From the NCBI RefSeq assembly GCF_047948215.1, contig NC_134460.1, forward strand, positions 121,967,324 through 122,031,323: a DNA stretch of 64,000 nucleotides, read 5' to 3'. The translations under genes were made by a program, and so were the position numbers. A model generated the notes under the pieces. The model did no database searches. It saw only the letters and a list, made by a program, of their open reading frames with translations, and was not told where the DNA came from. Source of the stretch: Lycorma delicatula (lineage: Eukaryota > Arthropoda > Insecta > Hemiptera > Fulgoridae). Of the stretch, positions 50,001 through 60,362 are shown piece after piece. Position 1 is the first letter of the stretch; each line of letters begins with the position of its first letter.

Positions 50001-51181
50001 TGATCAAAAATTTTCTGACTTTGGCTCATAAAAAAAAAATGCTTAACCTATTTAGTTAAATGATTTGCCCGCTTCAGACTTTTGTAACAGACTTATCACA
50101 GCATGTTTCCATTGATGGAAGCATCTTACAGAGTCATTTTTAGTGAGCACCATAAGTCCTCTTGTCACATTTCTTTTGATCTCTTCTCTGTCTTCAAATC
50201 TCTTTTCATTAAGGAGAATTTTAAGCTTAGGAAGAGCCAACAAATTCCCAGGTTGCCATGTTTGGCGAGTAAGTAGCCTGAAGTCAATCGAACCCGTGTT
50301 TTGCAAGAATCTCTGGATAAGTTGTGATGGATGAGCTGGAGGGTTGTGATATATTTTCCAGTCGCCATAATCCCAAAGCTGTGATCTCTTGTGTCGAATA
50401 GTGTTTCTTAACCGACAAAAAAGAGTTACGTAGTATTCTATTGACAGTTTGTCCTTGAGGAGTTCATTCGCGATGAACCACGTTCTTATAATCAAAAAAG
50501 ATTGTCAGCATCATCTTCATATTGCTTTTTTGCGGCGGAGAACATAGGAGTTTTCCAGTGATACGACTGTACCAAGGTCATAGTCATAGATCCATCTTTC
50601 ATGTCTGATTTTTATTTTTGTCGTAAAATTAGGATTACTATCAGCACATTCCAGCAAGTCTCGCGCAACTTGCGGTCAGTTTTCCTTTTGTTCGGGACTG
50701 ACAAGTTTTGGGACATATTTTGCTGTTTTGCGACGTATTCTGTGATCTTTCGTTATAATCGACTGCACTGATCCGAATGAAACTCCTACTTCTAATGAAA
50801 GTTCTAATTGTTTTACGATCATTCATCACTATCTGTCGAATTTGCTAGATTTTTTCGGTTTTTTTTTTGTCGGTAGAAGGTCTACCAGAGCGTTTATCGC
50901 TGTCACTTTCGATAGATGTTCGGCCATCTTGGTAAAGGGCGATACCATTCTTTAATTCGTGTAACTTCCGTAGCTTGTTCACAAAATTTCTGATAAATTT
51001 AAGGTAGCTTCTTTGCTCAGTCCGTTCAATCATTTGAACAGTTATGAAAACAAGCGCACTATTCACGCAGATGCTAAGCAGCGACTAGCTATAATGGCAT
51101 CAAAATCAAACGCAATAATACGTGTCAAGGTGACATTCAACGACTCTACAGTAAAAAATAAAGTAGGATACTTTTTGATTA
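50001..51181 (-). mobile_element. Mariner element 3 (about 1.18 kb)
   Basis: Left end TGATCAAAAATTTTCTGACT and the reverse complement of the right end TAATCAAAAAGTATCCTACT are recognisable inverted repeats. They flank a minus-strand transposase. Confidence 0.78.
50052..51033 (-). pseudogene. Mariner 3 transposase, decayed
   Basis: The start is taken at MIERTEQRSYLKF (51031-51033). The DNA-binding region ends with YQDGRTSIESDSDKRSGRPS. The middle is broken by frameshifts (VMNDRKTIRTFI, then KICPK, then KFRDL-like remnants). The C-terminal half is open: YYVTLFCRLRNTIRHKRSQL, KIYHNPPAHPSQLIQRFL, LLALPKLKILLNEKRFEDRE and a closing HQWKHAVISL. The HDNAPAH motif has lost its Asp (reads HNPPAH). 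The SPDLAPCDFF block with the third Asp is scrambled. It is a mariner of the GRTSVESD subgroup and cannot be active. Confidence 0.88.
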
Positions 51182-51919
51182 CGTCTCATATGCACATGCA
51201 TATATAGTGTTGCGTAGAAACGGAAAGAACTTCAGGTCATTCTACAAGTGAAAATAAAGGAAAAAAGATCATATAGACGTGGATCCGGATGCGAAAACAT
51301 GAAACGAAGCGAAAAAATACGTTACAATAACTTTACGGAAATTAAATACAATTTTTTGATAAAATTTGAAATTTTACAAATGTGTGATTTTGAATATGAA
51401 TTTAATTTAATTCTGAGAAAATGTAAAGTAAAGTCAGCTGAACATTTGACTTTTTAAAACAAACAGACCGAGATGCGGCAGAAGAATAGAGCATTTTAAT
51501 TCTGAACCGAAATAAACATTTCATTTAATATAAAATATTTTAGTACCTTAAAAATTAAATTTCTTTAACTCGTCTTCATGATCTGTTGACTTCAGTTACA
51601 TAAACTTTCTCAAACTCATATATTCTCTATAAATTTGTTACGTAACTCTATTTATTTACTGGTAGTTTTAACGAAGTTTTTGAAGTCAACTAAATAAATT
51701 TGGTGTGGTGTCCACGCCAGATGACTTCCTTGTACGCCTATTAAATTACATATACATATTTTTTTCTGCACTTCATTTAAACTTATTTCATTTGAAAGCG
51801 AGATACGATCCTCTAATTCTTTAATAAAGTGGACAGTTACATAGAAAAATGCCCCTAAAAATTTCCTTAGTATTTTATATTCGTTAATATCTTAATTTTG
51901 TTTCACGTCGCTCAAGTAG
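51182..51919. other. Intergenic DNA
   Basis: No gene recognised; short frames at 51013-51207 and 51248-51457 have no support. Confidence 0.5.
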
Positions 51920-51991
51920 GTATGTGGTGTAAGTGACAATGTGTCGGATCCGTAACCATGTACACTTCGGTTCGAATCCGACTTCATATAC
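51920..51991 (+). other. tRNA-like sequence, degenerate
   Basis: It has an A-box-like TGGTGTAAGTGAC, a perfect B-box GGTTCGAATCC (51969-51979) with a 4-bp T stem, and GTATGTG/CATATAC able to pair as an acceptor stem. The anticodon arm does not fold and the spacing after the T arm is two bases too long. It is probably a tRNA pseudogene or a SINE head. Confidence 0.4.
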
Positions 51992-52205
51992 ACATATTTT
52001 TTATTAATTTTTTTGTGTAATTTAAATATATTGATTTATTAATAATTATTAACCTCTGTAAAAAAATTGTTGAATTAAAATGAAAAGTATGTAAAATTTT
52101 ATTTCACTAATAACTGATTTTTTTTTAATTGTTATTATTGAATTATTATTTATTGTTAAATTTTTTACAATCAAAGGTTAATAATTATTAATAAAATCGA
52201 TATAC
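51992..52205. other. AT-rich DNA before the pogo element
   Basis: Nothing recognised. Confidence 0.5.
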
Positions 52206-54480
52206 CACTGATACGGATATAACGCGGATTATAACCTGTACCCTAAAAAATATCTGAAAAAATAAAATAGGATGAAGAAATATTAGTCACCCTACCACTG
52301 TATTCGATATCAATGTAAATCTCCACTAAATCATTTGAAATTATGAACAATACGCTTCTAATATAACATCTGTCAATTATTCACGACCAATTTTAAAGCC
52401 TTGGAATTCCCCAAAACATGATTAACTAAAAAACTAAACTATGATTTTAATAGAGTAATAGGAGAAATTCTTACGACATACTGCACTCATTTCCTGTAAC
52501 AACGATAAGACCATCAATGTGCTGCCTGTACAAGGCACAATAAACGGTATATGAAGTTATTACGCATTATGATTTATTCCGAGCTGCTTTTACTGTGTTT
52601 ACCAGTATCGTTAAGTTTTATTACGTCGGTTTATTTATTAGATTTTATAATGTTTGTTTTCGTTCGTATTTGCCTAACATGTCGTCTAAACGAAAAACCT
52701 ATTCTGTAAAGGAAAAATTAGAAATTATTGAAAAAGTTAAGGCAGGTCGTTCGAAAGCCAGTTTATCCCGGGAATTCTGTGTGCCTGAAGGTATTATACA
52801 TGGTTGGGTGAAAGAAGAAGACAAATTGCGTTCTTTTATCGATTTGGTAGATGAAACAGTCGGACTTGATCGCAAAAAGGTTAGACTCGATGATGTTAAT
52901 GTTGTAGATGAGTGTATGTACCTTTGATTTTTAGAAAAAGGAGTGCCGCTATCAGGGCCAATTATTCAAGCTCGGGCACTAAATTTTCATGAACAAATTA
53001 ACAATTGAGAAGAATTCAGTGCTTCTAGCGGTTGGTTATCGCGATGGAAAATCCGTCATGGGATAGGCCAAGTAAATATCGAAGGAGATTCTCGTTCACC
53101 AAATGCGACGGCAACCGAACATTTTTCACAAACAATATTACAATCGGTTAAAGAAGAGAATAACTTCCGTGACGAAGTTATATAATTGTGATGAAACTGC
53201 TTTGTTTTATAAACTATTGCCAACAAAAACATTAGATGCGAAGCGGACACCAAATAAGTCTGGTATGAAAATGAACAAAGAAAGGATAACTTTTCTTTTG
53301 TGTGCGAATAAGTCAGGAAATCATAAATTGAAGCCGTTGCTCATCGGCAAGTATGCCAGCCCACGTTGCTTCAAACACAATAATATGAATTCATTACCGG
53401 TTACTTTTAAAAACAGTAAAAATTCTTGGATGACGTGTAATATGTTTTTTTACTTGGTTTAACGACGAATTTGTACCTTGTGTTAAAAATTATTTACGAG
53501 TTCGAAAATTGGAAGAAAAAACTTTATTACTTCTTGACAATTGCCCTGCTCATCCGCCTACTGACTTTCTGAAATCTAAAGATGGGAAAGTAATCGGAAT
53601 GTTTTTACCCAAGAACAGCACATCTTTGATTCAACCATTAGACCGAGGAGTTATTCAGGCATTTAAAACTTATTAACGACAAGAGTTACTGACCGCTATC
53701 GTTAACTCAGAATTACAGGTAACAGAATTTCTTAAAACTGTGTCATTAAAAAGTGTTGTATACAGCGTTGTAACAGCATGAAGTAACGTAATGCTATTGC
53801 AATTGAAAATTGTTGGTCGGTATTGTCACAGAATAATACAGAAGACACTGAAACAGGAAGTGTTCATATTTTTATTGACGAATACGCACTGGAGTTGTCA
53901 AATTCAACCGGGCAAGAATTGTCTGTAAGTGATCTCAGTAAGTGGGTTCAAGAAGACAATCAAACACCCCTTGCCCATTACATGACCGACGAATAAATTG
54001 TAAACTCCGTTCTACAACCTAACGATAATTTGTCGGAGGAAGAAGAAGGTGTTGCAGAGGTCGCTGTTACAGAGAGGTCCACACCCTCAATAAAAGACGT
54101 TTTGGAAAATATAGATATTGTAATAACATGGATGGAACAACAAAGTGATAGTGATGCTCGTCATTTATTGCATTTATAAAGTGTAAAGTCATATATTATA
54201 AAGAAGAAACATAGAACCGCGAAACAAAAAACAATAACTTCTTATTTTAAAAAATAATTTACATTCAAAGAAAAAATATCGTATCTTACGCAACTTATTT
54301 CTATGTAAGTATACATTATATTGTATTGGCTTTTTCGATTAAACTACTATTGCTTGATTTTTGCCTATCTTTTTAATTGATCCCCATTGTGATTTAAAAT
54401 TTACTTCTCGAAATAATGCGATAGCCTATAACGCGGTTGTCACGTAAGTCCCCCGATAACCGCGTTAAAGCGGGGTTATA
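52206..54480 (+). mobile_element. Pogo/Tigger-type transposon (about 2.3 kb)
   Basis: Terminal repeats are visible around TATAACGCGGATTATAACC (52219-52237) and, inverted, around GATAACCGCGTTAAAGCGGG (54455-54474). A second TATAACGCGG lies at 54427-54436. Between them is a CENPB-like transposase on the plus strand. Confidence 0.82.
52679..54255 (+). pseudogene. Pogo/Tigger transposase with intact DDD codons but broken frames
   Basis: The start ATG (52679-52681) opens SSKRKTYSVKEKLEIIEKV, the CENPB-type helix-turn-helix. A TGA at 52925-52927 stands where a Trp codon is expected before FLEKGVPLSGPII. The second DNA-binding part follows (FSASSGWLSRWKIRHGI). Catalytic Asp codons are in YNCDETALFY (53190-53192), LLLDNCPAHP (53536-53538) and LIQPLDRGVIQAF (53641-53643), with 34 residues between the last two. 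First and second lie in different frames; a T-run at about 53445 is the likely shift point. The C-terminal half is open for long stretches. Relatively few lesions suggest a younger copy than the other transposons here. Confidence 0.9.
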
Positions 54481-54639
54481 TATATATGTATATATGGAAA
54501 CCTCAATTTAAGTATGGAGTTTTAGTACTTCTCATACCTCTAAACGTGAAGAAAATCCATTTCCACCCCCACCCACCATATCAGTCCATGCGACCGAAAA
54601 TAAAATACTATAGTTTTCTTCGAAAAGTCGGTAAAACGT

Positions 54640-55128
54640 GTTTTATCATTTCCTAAAAACTGAAAAAGTAATAAAAGCTTCGACCCAAAAATCGGAAATT
54701 GCTGAATGATTTAAATATAAGAAAATCGCGTACACCGAAGTCATGTTAAAAGTAGAACTTTTAAAAATAGTAAAATCAGTTAAACAATTATTATCAGGTA
54801 GATGAAATCAAAAAATTGTGTCTTGTTCCGTCTTCCTTCATACCACTGGAATTTTAACCCGATAAAATTGATATGGTCGCAAGTTAAAGGCTACATTGGG
54901 AGTACAACATTTAAGTTAAATGATGTAAAAGGTTTATTGATAGAAGGTATTAATAGAGTAGATGCAGTTGTTCGAAAAATCTTATTCAAAATTGTAATTA
55001 AAGAAGAAAAAAACACGGGAAGCAGATAGTTATGTGAAAATATTATTGAAGTTATTGTGATAAATTTGGGAGACGATGACAATAGTTCAGTAGACTGTAG
55101 CTTATCGGGTATTGAAGAAATACATTGA
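54640..55128 (+). pseudogene. C-terminal remnant of a DDE_3-type transposase
   Basis: Plus-strand frames give HVKSRTFKNSKIS-like sequence, then LFRLPSYHWNFNPIKLIWSQ and VKGYIGSTTFKLNDVK, then EEKNTGSR, and after a shift LGDDDNSSVDCSLSGIEEIH and a stop at 55126-55128. This resembles the end of insect DDE_3 proteins, usually RLPPYHCDLNPIELIW. The Asp of DLNPIE is replaced (NFNPIK). The acidic serine-rich tail is typical of the group. The N-terminal two thirds are absent. Confidence 0.7.
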
Positions 55129-55533
55129 GGTAACAAATAGTTTTTCTGTTTTACTTGCTGAAATTTTAATGTAGCGGTAAGGTAAATATATAATTGCATT
55201 ACAAGTTATTTTTACTTCATTTCTATATTAAAAGTAAAGAGAAGAGAAGTGTTTTTTCTCGGATGTATTGCGCTACATTAAATTAAATCAGAATACTGTT
55301 TATGTTTTGATTTGCCGCATGATTTCCTGAAACAAATTATAAGTTTTTTTTGTTGAGAAAATCGTGTGGTTGAAGAAGTTGTCGAAAATGTAAAAACAAT
55401 ATTACACTCAGGGGCCAATTTGAAGTAAACAAAAATTCGTAAACTATTTGTTATTTTCCCTAAATTTTTTGTTTAGTATTTTAAAGGCTCTTTAAAATTT
55501 TCTACAATTTATAAAAATATTAATTAATGTTTT

Positions 55534-55546
55534 TTTATTTTTTATT
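55534..55546 (-). terminator. Two AATAAA polyadenylation signals after the 55.6-kb exon
   Basis: TTTATT at 55541-55546 and 55534-55539 on the plus strand gives AATAAA on the minus strand, starting about 32 bases after the stop codon of the terminal exon. Confidence 0.45.
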
Positions 55547-55577
55547 GTTTACATACAATCTATTCTAATCGATCGTT

Positions 55578-55913
55578 TTATCCAATTTGTAATAATGTAT
55601 CGTGAAAATTCGTATGGTTATGATGATTTAAGTAACTGTTAATTGATGTTGCACTGTTATTGTTGTTATTACTATTATTGTAATGTAAATTGTTACTAAT
55701 GATATCATTGTCGTTATTATTGCAAGTAGAATTTAATAAGTTATTACAATCCTCAGATCTTCCTGATGATGATGATGATGACGTCGTCGATAACGGTGAA
55801 GAATGACGATTGTCATTCCATGATGGTGTATTGTCACTGTGAATTACTGAACCGTTAACACTTCCTCCGTTATTATTACCACCAGGCGACTGTTGAAACG
55901 TAAATGGCCATGT
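55578..55913 (-). CDS. Terminal exon of an unidentified gene, Asn/Ser-rich C-terminus
   Basis: A strong splice acceptor (long pyrimidine run then ACAG, 55914-55935) opens a 112-codon frame ending in TAA (55578-55580). It has no ATG, so simple ORF searches miss it. It begins TWPFTFQQSPGGNNN, then SWNDNRHSSPLSTTSSSSSS, and continues rich in Asn and His (HYNNSNNNNNSATSIN, HHNHTNFHD) to the end LLQIG. Codon use is mixed (AGT, TCA, TCG, AAC, AAT), so it is not a pure DNA repeat. Such homopolymer-rich tails are common in insect developmental transcription factors, but no DNA-binding domain lies in this exon and I do not recognise the gene. Upstream exons should lie at higher coordinates on the minus strand, possibly outside the window; the transposon-filled 56-64 kb region would then be intron. 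Confidence 0.65.
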   Translation of the reverse strand, partial: TWPFTFQQSPGGNNNGGSVNGSVIHSDNTPSWNDNRHSSPLSTTSSSSSSGRSEDCNNLLNSTCNNNDNDIISNNLHYNNSNNNNNSATSINSYLNHHNHTNFHDTLLQIG

Positions 55914-56021
55914 CTGTAAAAAGAAAAAAAATTAGAAAATGAAGCTAAAAATGTATTAAATCAGAAATAAAAATTGTATTATATTTATTTTTACGTTAAC
56001 TTGTTGCTTTACACCGTTGAT

Positions 56022-56757
56022 TCTCAAACGTTTTCGCCTATCGCCCACATTAAGAATCAAAAATTTTCTAGCGCCCCAAAAATTTTTAAACTTACCATCT
56101 GTTAAAAATAACAAATGCAGTTGCTGTCTTTAAGATGCACTCTTAGAAACAGAAATTGCAATTATTCTTTTTAAACGTGACATCTTATTTCTGAGTTGAA
56201 ACTTACATTTGAAATGAGAGCAGTTAAAACGGGTATTTAATCATATTCCCTTTAATTTTTTGTATTAGTGTAGTAGGTATTTAATTTTGGTTTGAAATAT
56301 CAGGAAAAAATATTTGCCTTTTTTTTTTTAATCAGCCATCGCCTTCCTTTTTTTTCTTTTTCTTTTTAGCCTCCAGAATCACCGTCAGGATTAGTTCAGA
56401 GTATAAATGAGGATGATATATATGAGTGTAGTCTTGTTCAGTCTCAGGTCGACCGTTCCTGAGATGTGTGATTAATTGAAACCCAACCACCAAAGAACAC
56501 CGGTATCCACAATCTAGTATTCAAATGCGTATAAAACTAACTAACTTAGGATTTGAACCTTAGAACTCGCGACTTCTAAGTCAGCTGATTTTCGAAGACG
56601 CGTTCACCATTAGACCAACCCGATGGGTTAGCCATCGCCTTCCTAGACTGCCTGAACGCCCCCAATTTTCTGTGAGCCTTCTACCGTTCCACTCCAGCGA
56701 CTTCTAAGGCCTCCAGCGACCATAACGAGGCGTTATCGCCCAGTTTGAGAACGTATG
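56022..56757. mobile_element. Non-autonomous hAT-like element, interrupted by a SINE
   Basis: The left end CACCGTTGATTCTCAAACG and the reverse complement of the right end CATACGTTCTCAAACTGGG share the TTCTCAAAC core typical of hAT termini (CAGNGGTTCTCAA). Both sub-terminal regions carry GCCC and ATCGCCC. No transposase is encoded. An 8-bp target duplication is not clearly visible (GCTTTA against TTTTAAA nearby). Confidence 0.6.
56334..56644 (-). repeat. SINE family 1, full copy with perfect 15-bp target duplication
   Basis: Body 56349-56629. AGCCATCGCCTTCCT occurs at 56334-56348 and again at 56630-56644. The minus-strand head has A-box TGGTCTAATGG and B-box GGTTCAAATCC. The 3' tail ends in GGAGGCTAAAAAGAAAAAG and an A-rich run. 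Confidence 0.95.
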
Positions 56758-56810
56758 TTTTAAATTATCTTTCTCACTCTTTCTTAAGCCCATGATAAAT
56801 GTAAATAATT

Positions 56811-56925
56811 TCTCTGAGAGTAATGATGTCCATCTTACAGTCAGTTTGTGTAAGCACTTACACCAGCTGTATTTTAGTGGATTTGGTATGCTGACAGTGC
56901 ATTTGCCTCTATGAAAAAGGTGAAA
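56811..56925 (+). repeat. Unnamed interspersed repeat, copy 3 (short)
   Basis: Matches the 44.45 and 49.7 kb copies through GAGAGTAATGATGTCCAT, TACAGTCAG and GATTTGGTATGCTGACAGTG. Confidence 0.6.
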
Positions 56926-57385
56926 TTTATTATTTAGTTTAGTAAATCCATTTTTTTATGGAGTGATTTATGTTTTTTTTTTAATACCATACCACCTGCA
57001 ACCTATTCTGACAAAAGTTACAAATAGTTTTCAAAATATAAAAATTATTGTTTACCGATCGCTATGTAATAAATCATATTTACCAATGTTTAGTAAATTA
57101 AAAATATTAACTGATTTATGTGTTAATAATTGGTCGACGTTTGCTAAAACGAAAAGTCATTTATTCTTAATAAATGGACAGTATCTATCAGTATCGAACC
57201 GCAGATAACAGAACTGTTTTCTTATAAATCAAAATAATAGTTCGGCTTATGAGAAAGAACCTTGCTTTCAATATAATTTTTAATAAATTACAGAACATTA
57301 AAAAATCTTACCACCAATTTAAATAAAATACAAGCGATAAAATTAAACATTTTAAAAACCCCACGAAGCCGTTTTGAAGAAGAAA
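56926..57385. other. AT-rich DNA
   Basis: Nothing supported; the 81-codon plus frame at 56963-57208 has no match. Confidence 0.45.
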
Positions 57386-57625
57386 CATATGTAATGCAAC
57401 GCCCCGTAGTGGCTTATAACCGTAAGACTAATTTAAGTACCTGCTCTTAGGTGATACCAATGTATTGCAAAAAACTTCTCAAAATTGGCCCAGCCGTTTT
57501 ACAGAACATTTACTGCAGCCTCTGTTGGTGGCCTACAACCGTAAAATTAATCTAAGAACCTACTCTGAAGTGATACCTACGTAATGCAAAAACGCTTCGA
57601 AATTGGTCCAATAGTTTTTGAGGAA
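57386..57625 (+). repeat. Two tandem units of about 120 bp, followed by (AC)n
   Basis: Unit 1 (57386-57506) and unit 2 (57507-57625) align end to end: CATATGTAATGCA / CATTTACTGCAGC, ACAACCGTAAAATTAAT, GTACCTGCTCTTAGGTGATACC, AATGCAAAAA, AATTGGCCCAGCCGTTTTACAG / AATTGGTCCAATAGTTTTTG. An (AC)n tract follows at 57638-57659. Confidence 0.75.
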
Positions 57626-57659
57626 AATGGTAACAGACATACACACACACACACACACA

Positions 57660-59221
57660 AAACCTCTTACCACAAACGCATATACCGTCTCTGTTGCGTC
57701 GTGGGTAAAAATTAAACGATTATAACCAAATTACTTGACGGTGAACCTTCTAGACTATGGGGCTGACGTTTGAAACGAGACACGTTTTAGACCTCATTGC
57801 CTTAGTGTGGCTATCGTAACTTTAACTGTGTGTGCTGTGCGTTATCTTATTTTGAAATTTGTTACATGTTCTTTTCTTTTTTCTTCACGCATTGTTTCAT
57901 AATTTTTCCTACTATATATAATTTCTTTTATTTTTCTTTCTCTTGTTCTACAGTTAAGTGTTTATTGTCATTCATAATCGTTAAAATGTATGTTTTTATA
58001 ACAAAAGTTGTTGTGTAATTTTTTAGTTCTGCTGATTATCATGTGATTGCGGATGTGATCTAATTTACTCAAGGTTTATATAAATGTAACCGAAACCCTG
58101 AAGAAATAAAAAAAAAGTTTTTTCCATAGATATATTGACATAATTTACTGAAGATCGACTGTAACGCGGAGTTTTTTCTTAGTTGATGTTTTGATTAATT
58201 TTTTATACCTTACGCTTTACAAGGTATTATAAAAAAGGAAGTTGCTTTGTATAAACGTCGAATTTTAGAGCCTTTTGTACCCCTGTTTATCAATTTATTT
58301 TTTACCATCAAAGATAATGAAATATTATTTGTAGATCTAAAAACATTTACCCTATTGTAATGATTAATAAATGGTGGAAATAATTCCTGATTTCTTTAGG
58401 TATATACTCAGCGCGGTATTCTTTAATGGATCGGCGTTTTGATTTAATTTACATATTAGTTAATTGTAATAATAGTTTACAGTTTTTAAAAATAAATATT
58501 TAGTGATTGTAACTTATTTAGTCTTAATGATAACAAGAAATGTTGAAGTATAGTTGAGTGTAATGAAATGAAATGGTGAAGGCGGTAAGAAAGGGGGGTA
58601 TATAAAATTACTGATATTACGTAAACATGTTAAGGAAAGAAAAAGTCCACCTGGTAGAATATGGGACGTACGCCAACGAATAAACAAACAAACAGAACAA
58701 ATTGTTAGAAAATAATTAAATGGCGCCCGTCGCGCCCGTTCCAGCGAAACATACAACGGTTTAGTTTAATTTCGTTTCTTTTCTTTCGCCCCTTTTATTT
58801 TTCATTCGCCTAAATGTGTATTAGAAAAAGAGGGTTAAGTGCAAGTGCGAGTGAGAAAGACGAGACGTAAATACTACTGTACAAGCAAAATGTTCCCAGC
58901 TGTTGTAAATTCCTATGCATTCCTAATATAATACAGTAGTAATAAATACTGTTTTAAACATTATACTAAAAAAAAAAAATTATATAAACAACTTACATTT
59001 TTTTAACCCTTTACAACTTTATATCGTTAAACAAGACATCTTTCTTCTACTTTGTATTTATAACAATAATAAAATATATAAGTAAAAATTTATTATTAAT
59101 AAACTGTCATTAAAAATTTAATTACGACCAATGCATGTAGAAAAAAAGATGCCTTTATAAACTTTGTAAATTTATTAGAAGATTTTAGGTGGGTAAAAAT
59201 TTCCCTTGCTTGTATATACAT
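57660..59221. other. Mostly AT-rich DNA with a small GC-rich patch
   Basis: 58716-58742 (GGCGCCCGTCGCGCCCG) is unusually GC-rich for this window and may be regulatory or an untranslated exon. No coding frame is supported. Confidence 0.35.
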
Positions 59222-60054
59222 TACCGTGAGATCGAAATTAGAGAATATCAAACTCTCCGGTGAATGTCGATACATATGAATACGTCGGTGGAAGATCGAA
59301 ATATTTGCTTATTACGACCTTCGCCGGTATATGTGTCAAACACAGATAAACTCTGTGGGGGTCGAAACGATAACTAGAAATATAAAAAAAATCACCCGAT
59401 ACCAATCTCTAAGGTAAATAGATTACGAAAAACACTCGTAAAAAAAGAAAATTTAAATTAAAGACAAAAATAACCTATTCTCGCTTCGCTCGCTAACCTC
59501 GTCTAATTAACGTAAATATAAAAATCTATTTTGCTACATTGGAAGCGATTAATCAAATTCCTCCCCTTCCTTTCAGCATGCACGATGGTGAAAATTATAA
59601 TGATGGTGAAAATATTTTTATAAAAAAAATTGAACAAAGGGCAAGCCATCTGACCATTTATTTGAATCGTTATCGTTTATACATGCATTTTACATATTGT
59701 ATATACTGATTGGTCCTTTCAATTTGTAAAATGCTCCAATGTTGGAGAATTTTTATATTTAACGTTAAATTAGACGTGGTTAGCGAGCGTAGGTTATGTT
59801 TGGCTTAAATTTAAATTTCCTTTTTTTACTAGGGTTTCTCTTAATCTATTTACCGAGAGATTAATATTGAGTAATTTTTTTTTTAATTTCTAGTTATCGT
59901 TTCGACCCCCACCAGAGCTTATCTGTGTTTGTAAATGTGTACCAGCGAAGATTCGAATAAACAAATATTTCGGTCTTTTATCGACGTATTTGGTATGTAT
60001 CGACGTTCATAGGAGGATGTCCGGACATTTGTCAGGTATCAGTCTTTCACGGTA
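59222..60054. mobile_element. Foldback element 2 (833 bp, arms over 300 bp)
   Basis: The left arm (59222-59546) and the reverse complement of the right arm (59731-60054) match along their length. They share TACCGTGA at the tips, GTCGATACAT, ATACGTCG, ATCGAAATATTTG, CTTCGC.GGTA, AAACACAGATAA.CTCTG, GGGGGTCGAAACGATAACTA, AAATAGATTA, AGGAAATTTAAATT-like sequence, TAACCTA..CTCGC, TCGCTAACC.CGTCTAATT and AATATAAAAAT. The spacer is about 185 bp. No protein is encoded. Confidence 0.9.
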
Positions 60055-60362
60055 GCATATTATAACAAGACCGGTATAACGGTCCTAGGTAACGGATTCC
60101 TACCAATTAAGAACAAAATAGTAGATAATATAATAATGGGAGGAATCCATAAAAGGGGTTAAAAGAAACCCTTTTTGTAAAGGTAACAGTTCCGTTTAAC
60201 AATCGTCTTTTGTAATACTGCCCACTGACACGCCTAAACAGATGTTGTTTCGTGAGAAGAATTACCGGACCAGGGTAGGAATTTCGTGGGAATGTGTGAG
60301 GGCGGGCGATCATTCTCATGCTTCGAGTTGAAGCGGATACCCGACCCAACTGCGATACCATC
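60055..60362. other. Region upstream of the candidate first exon
   Basis: Less AT-rich than the neighbourhood. It may hold the promoter: an Inr-like TCAGTT starts at 60361 and a TATA-like CATAAAAGG near 60149, too far away to be its partner. Confidence 0.35.

Noticed and set aside
51920..51991. Functional tRNA gene
   Set aside because: A- and B-boxes are good, but the anticodon arm does not fold and the T-arm to acceptor spacing is wrong.
60107..60361. 84-codon minus-strand frame
   Set aside because: Overlaps the candidate promoter/leader of the plus-strand first exon and has no recognisable motif.
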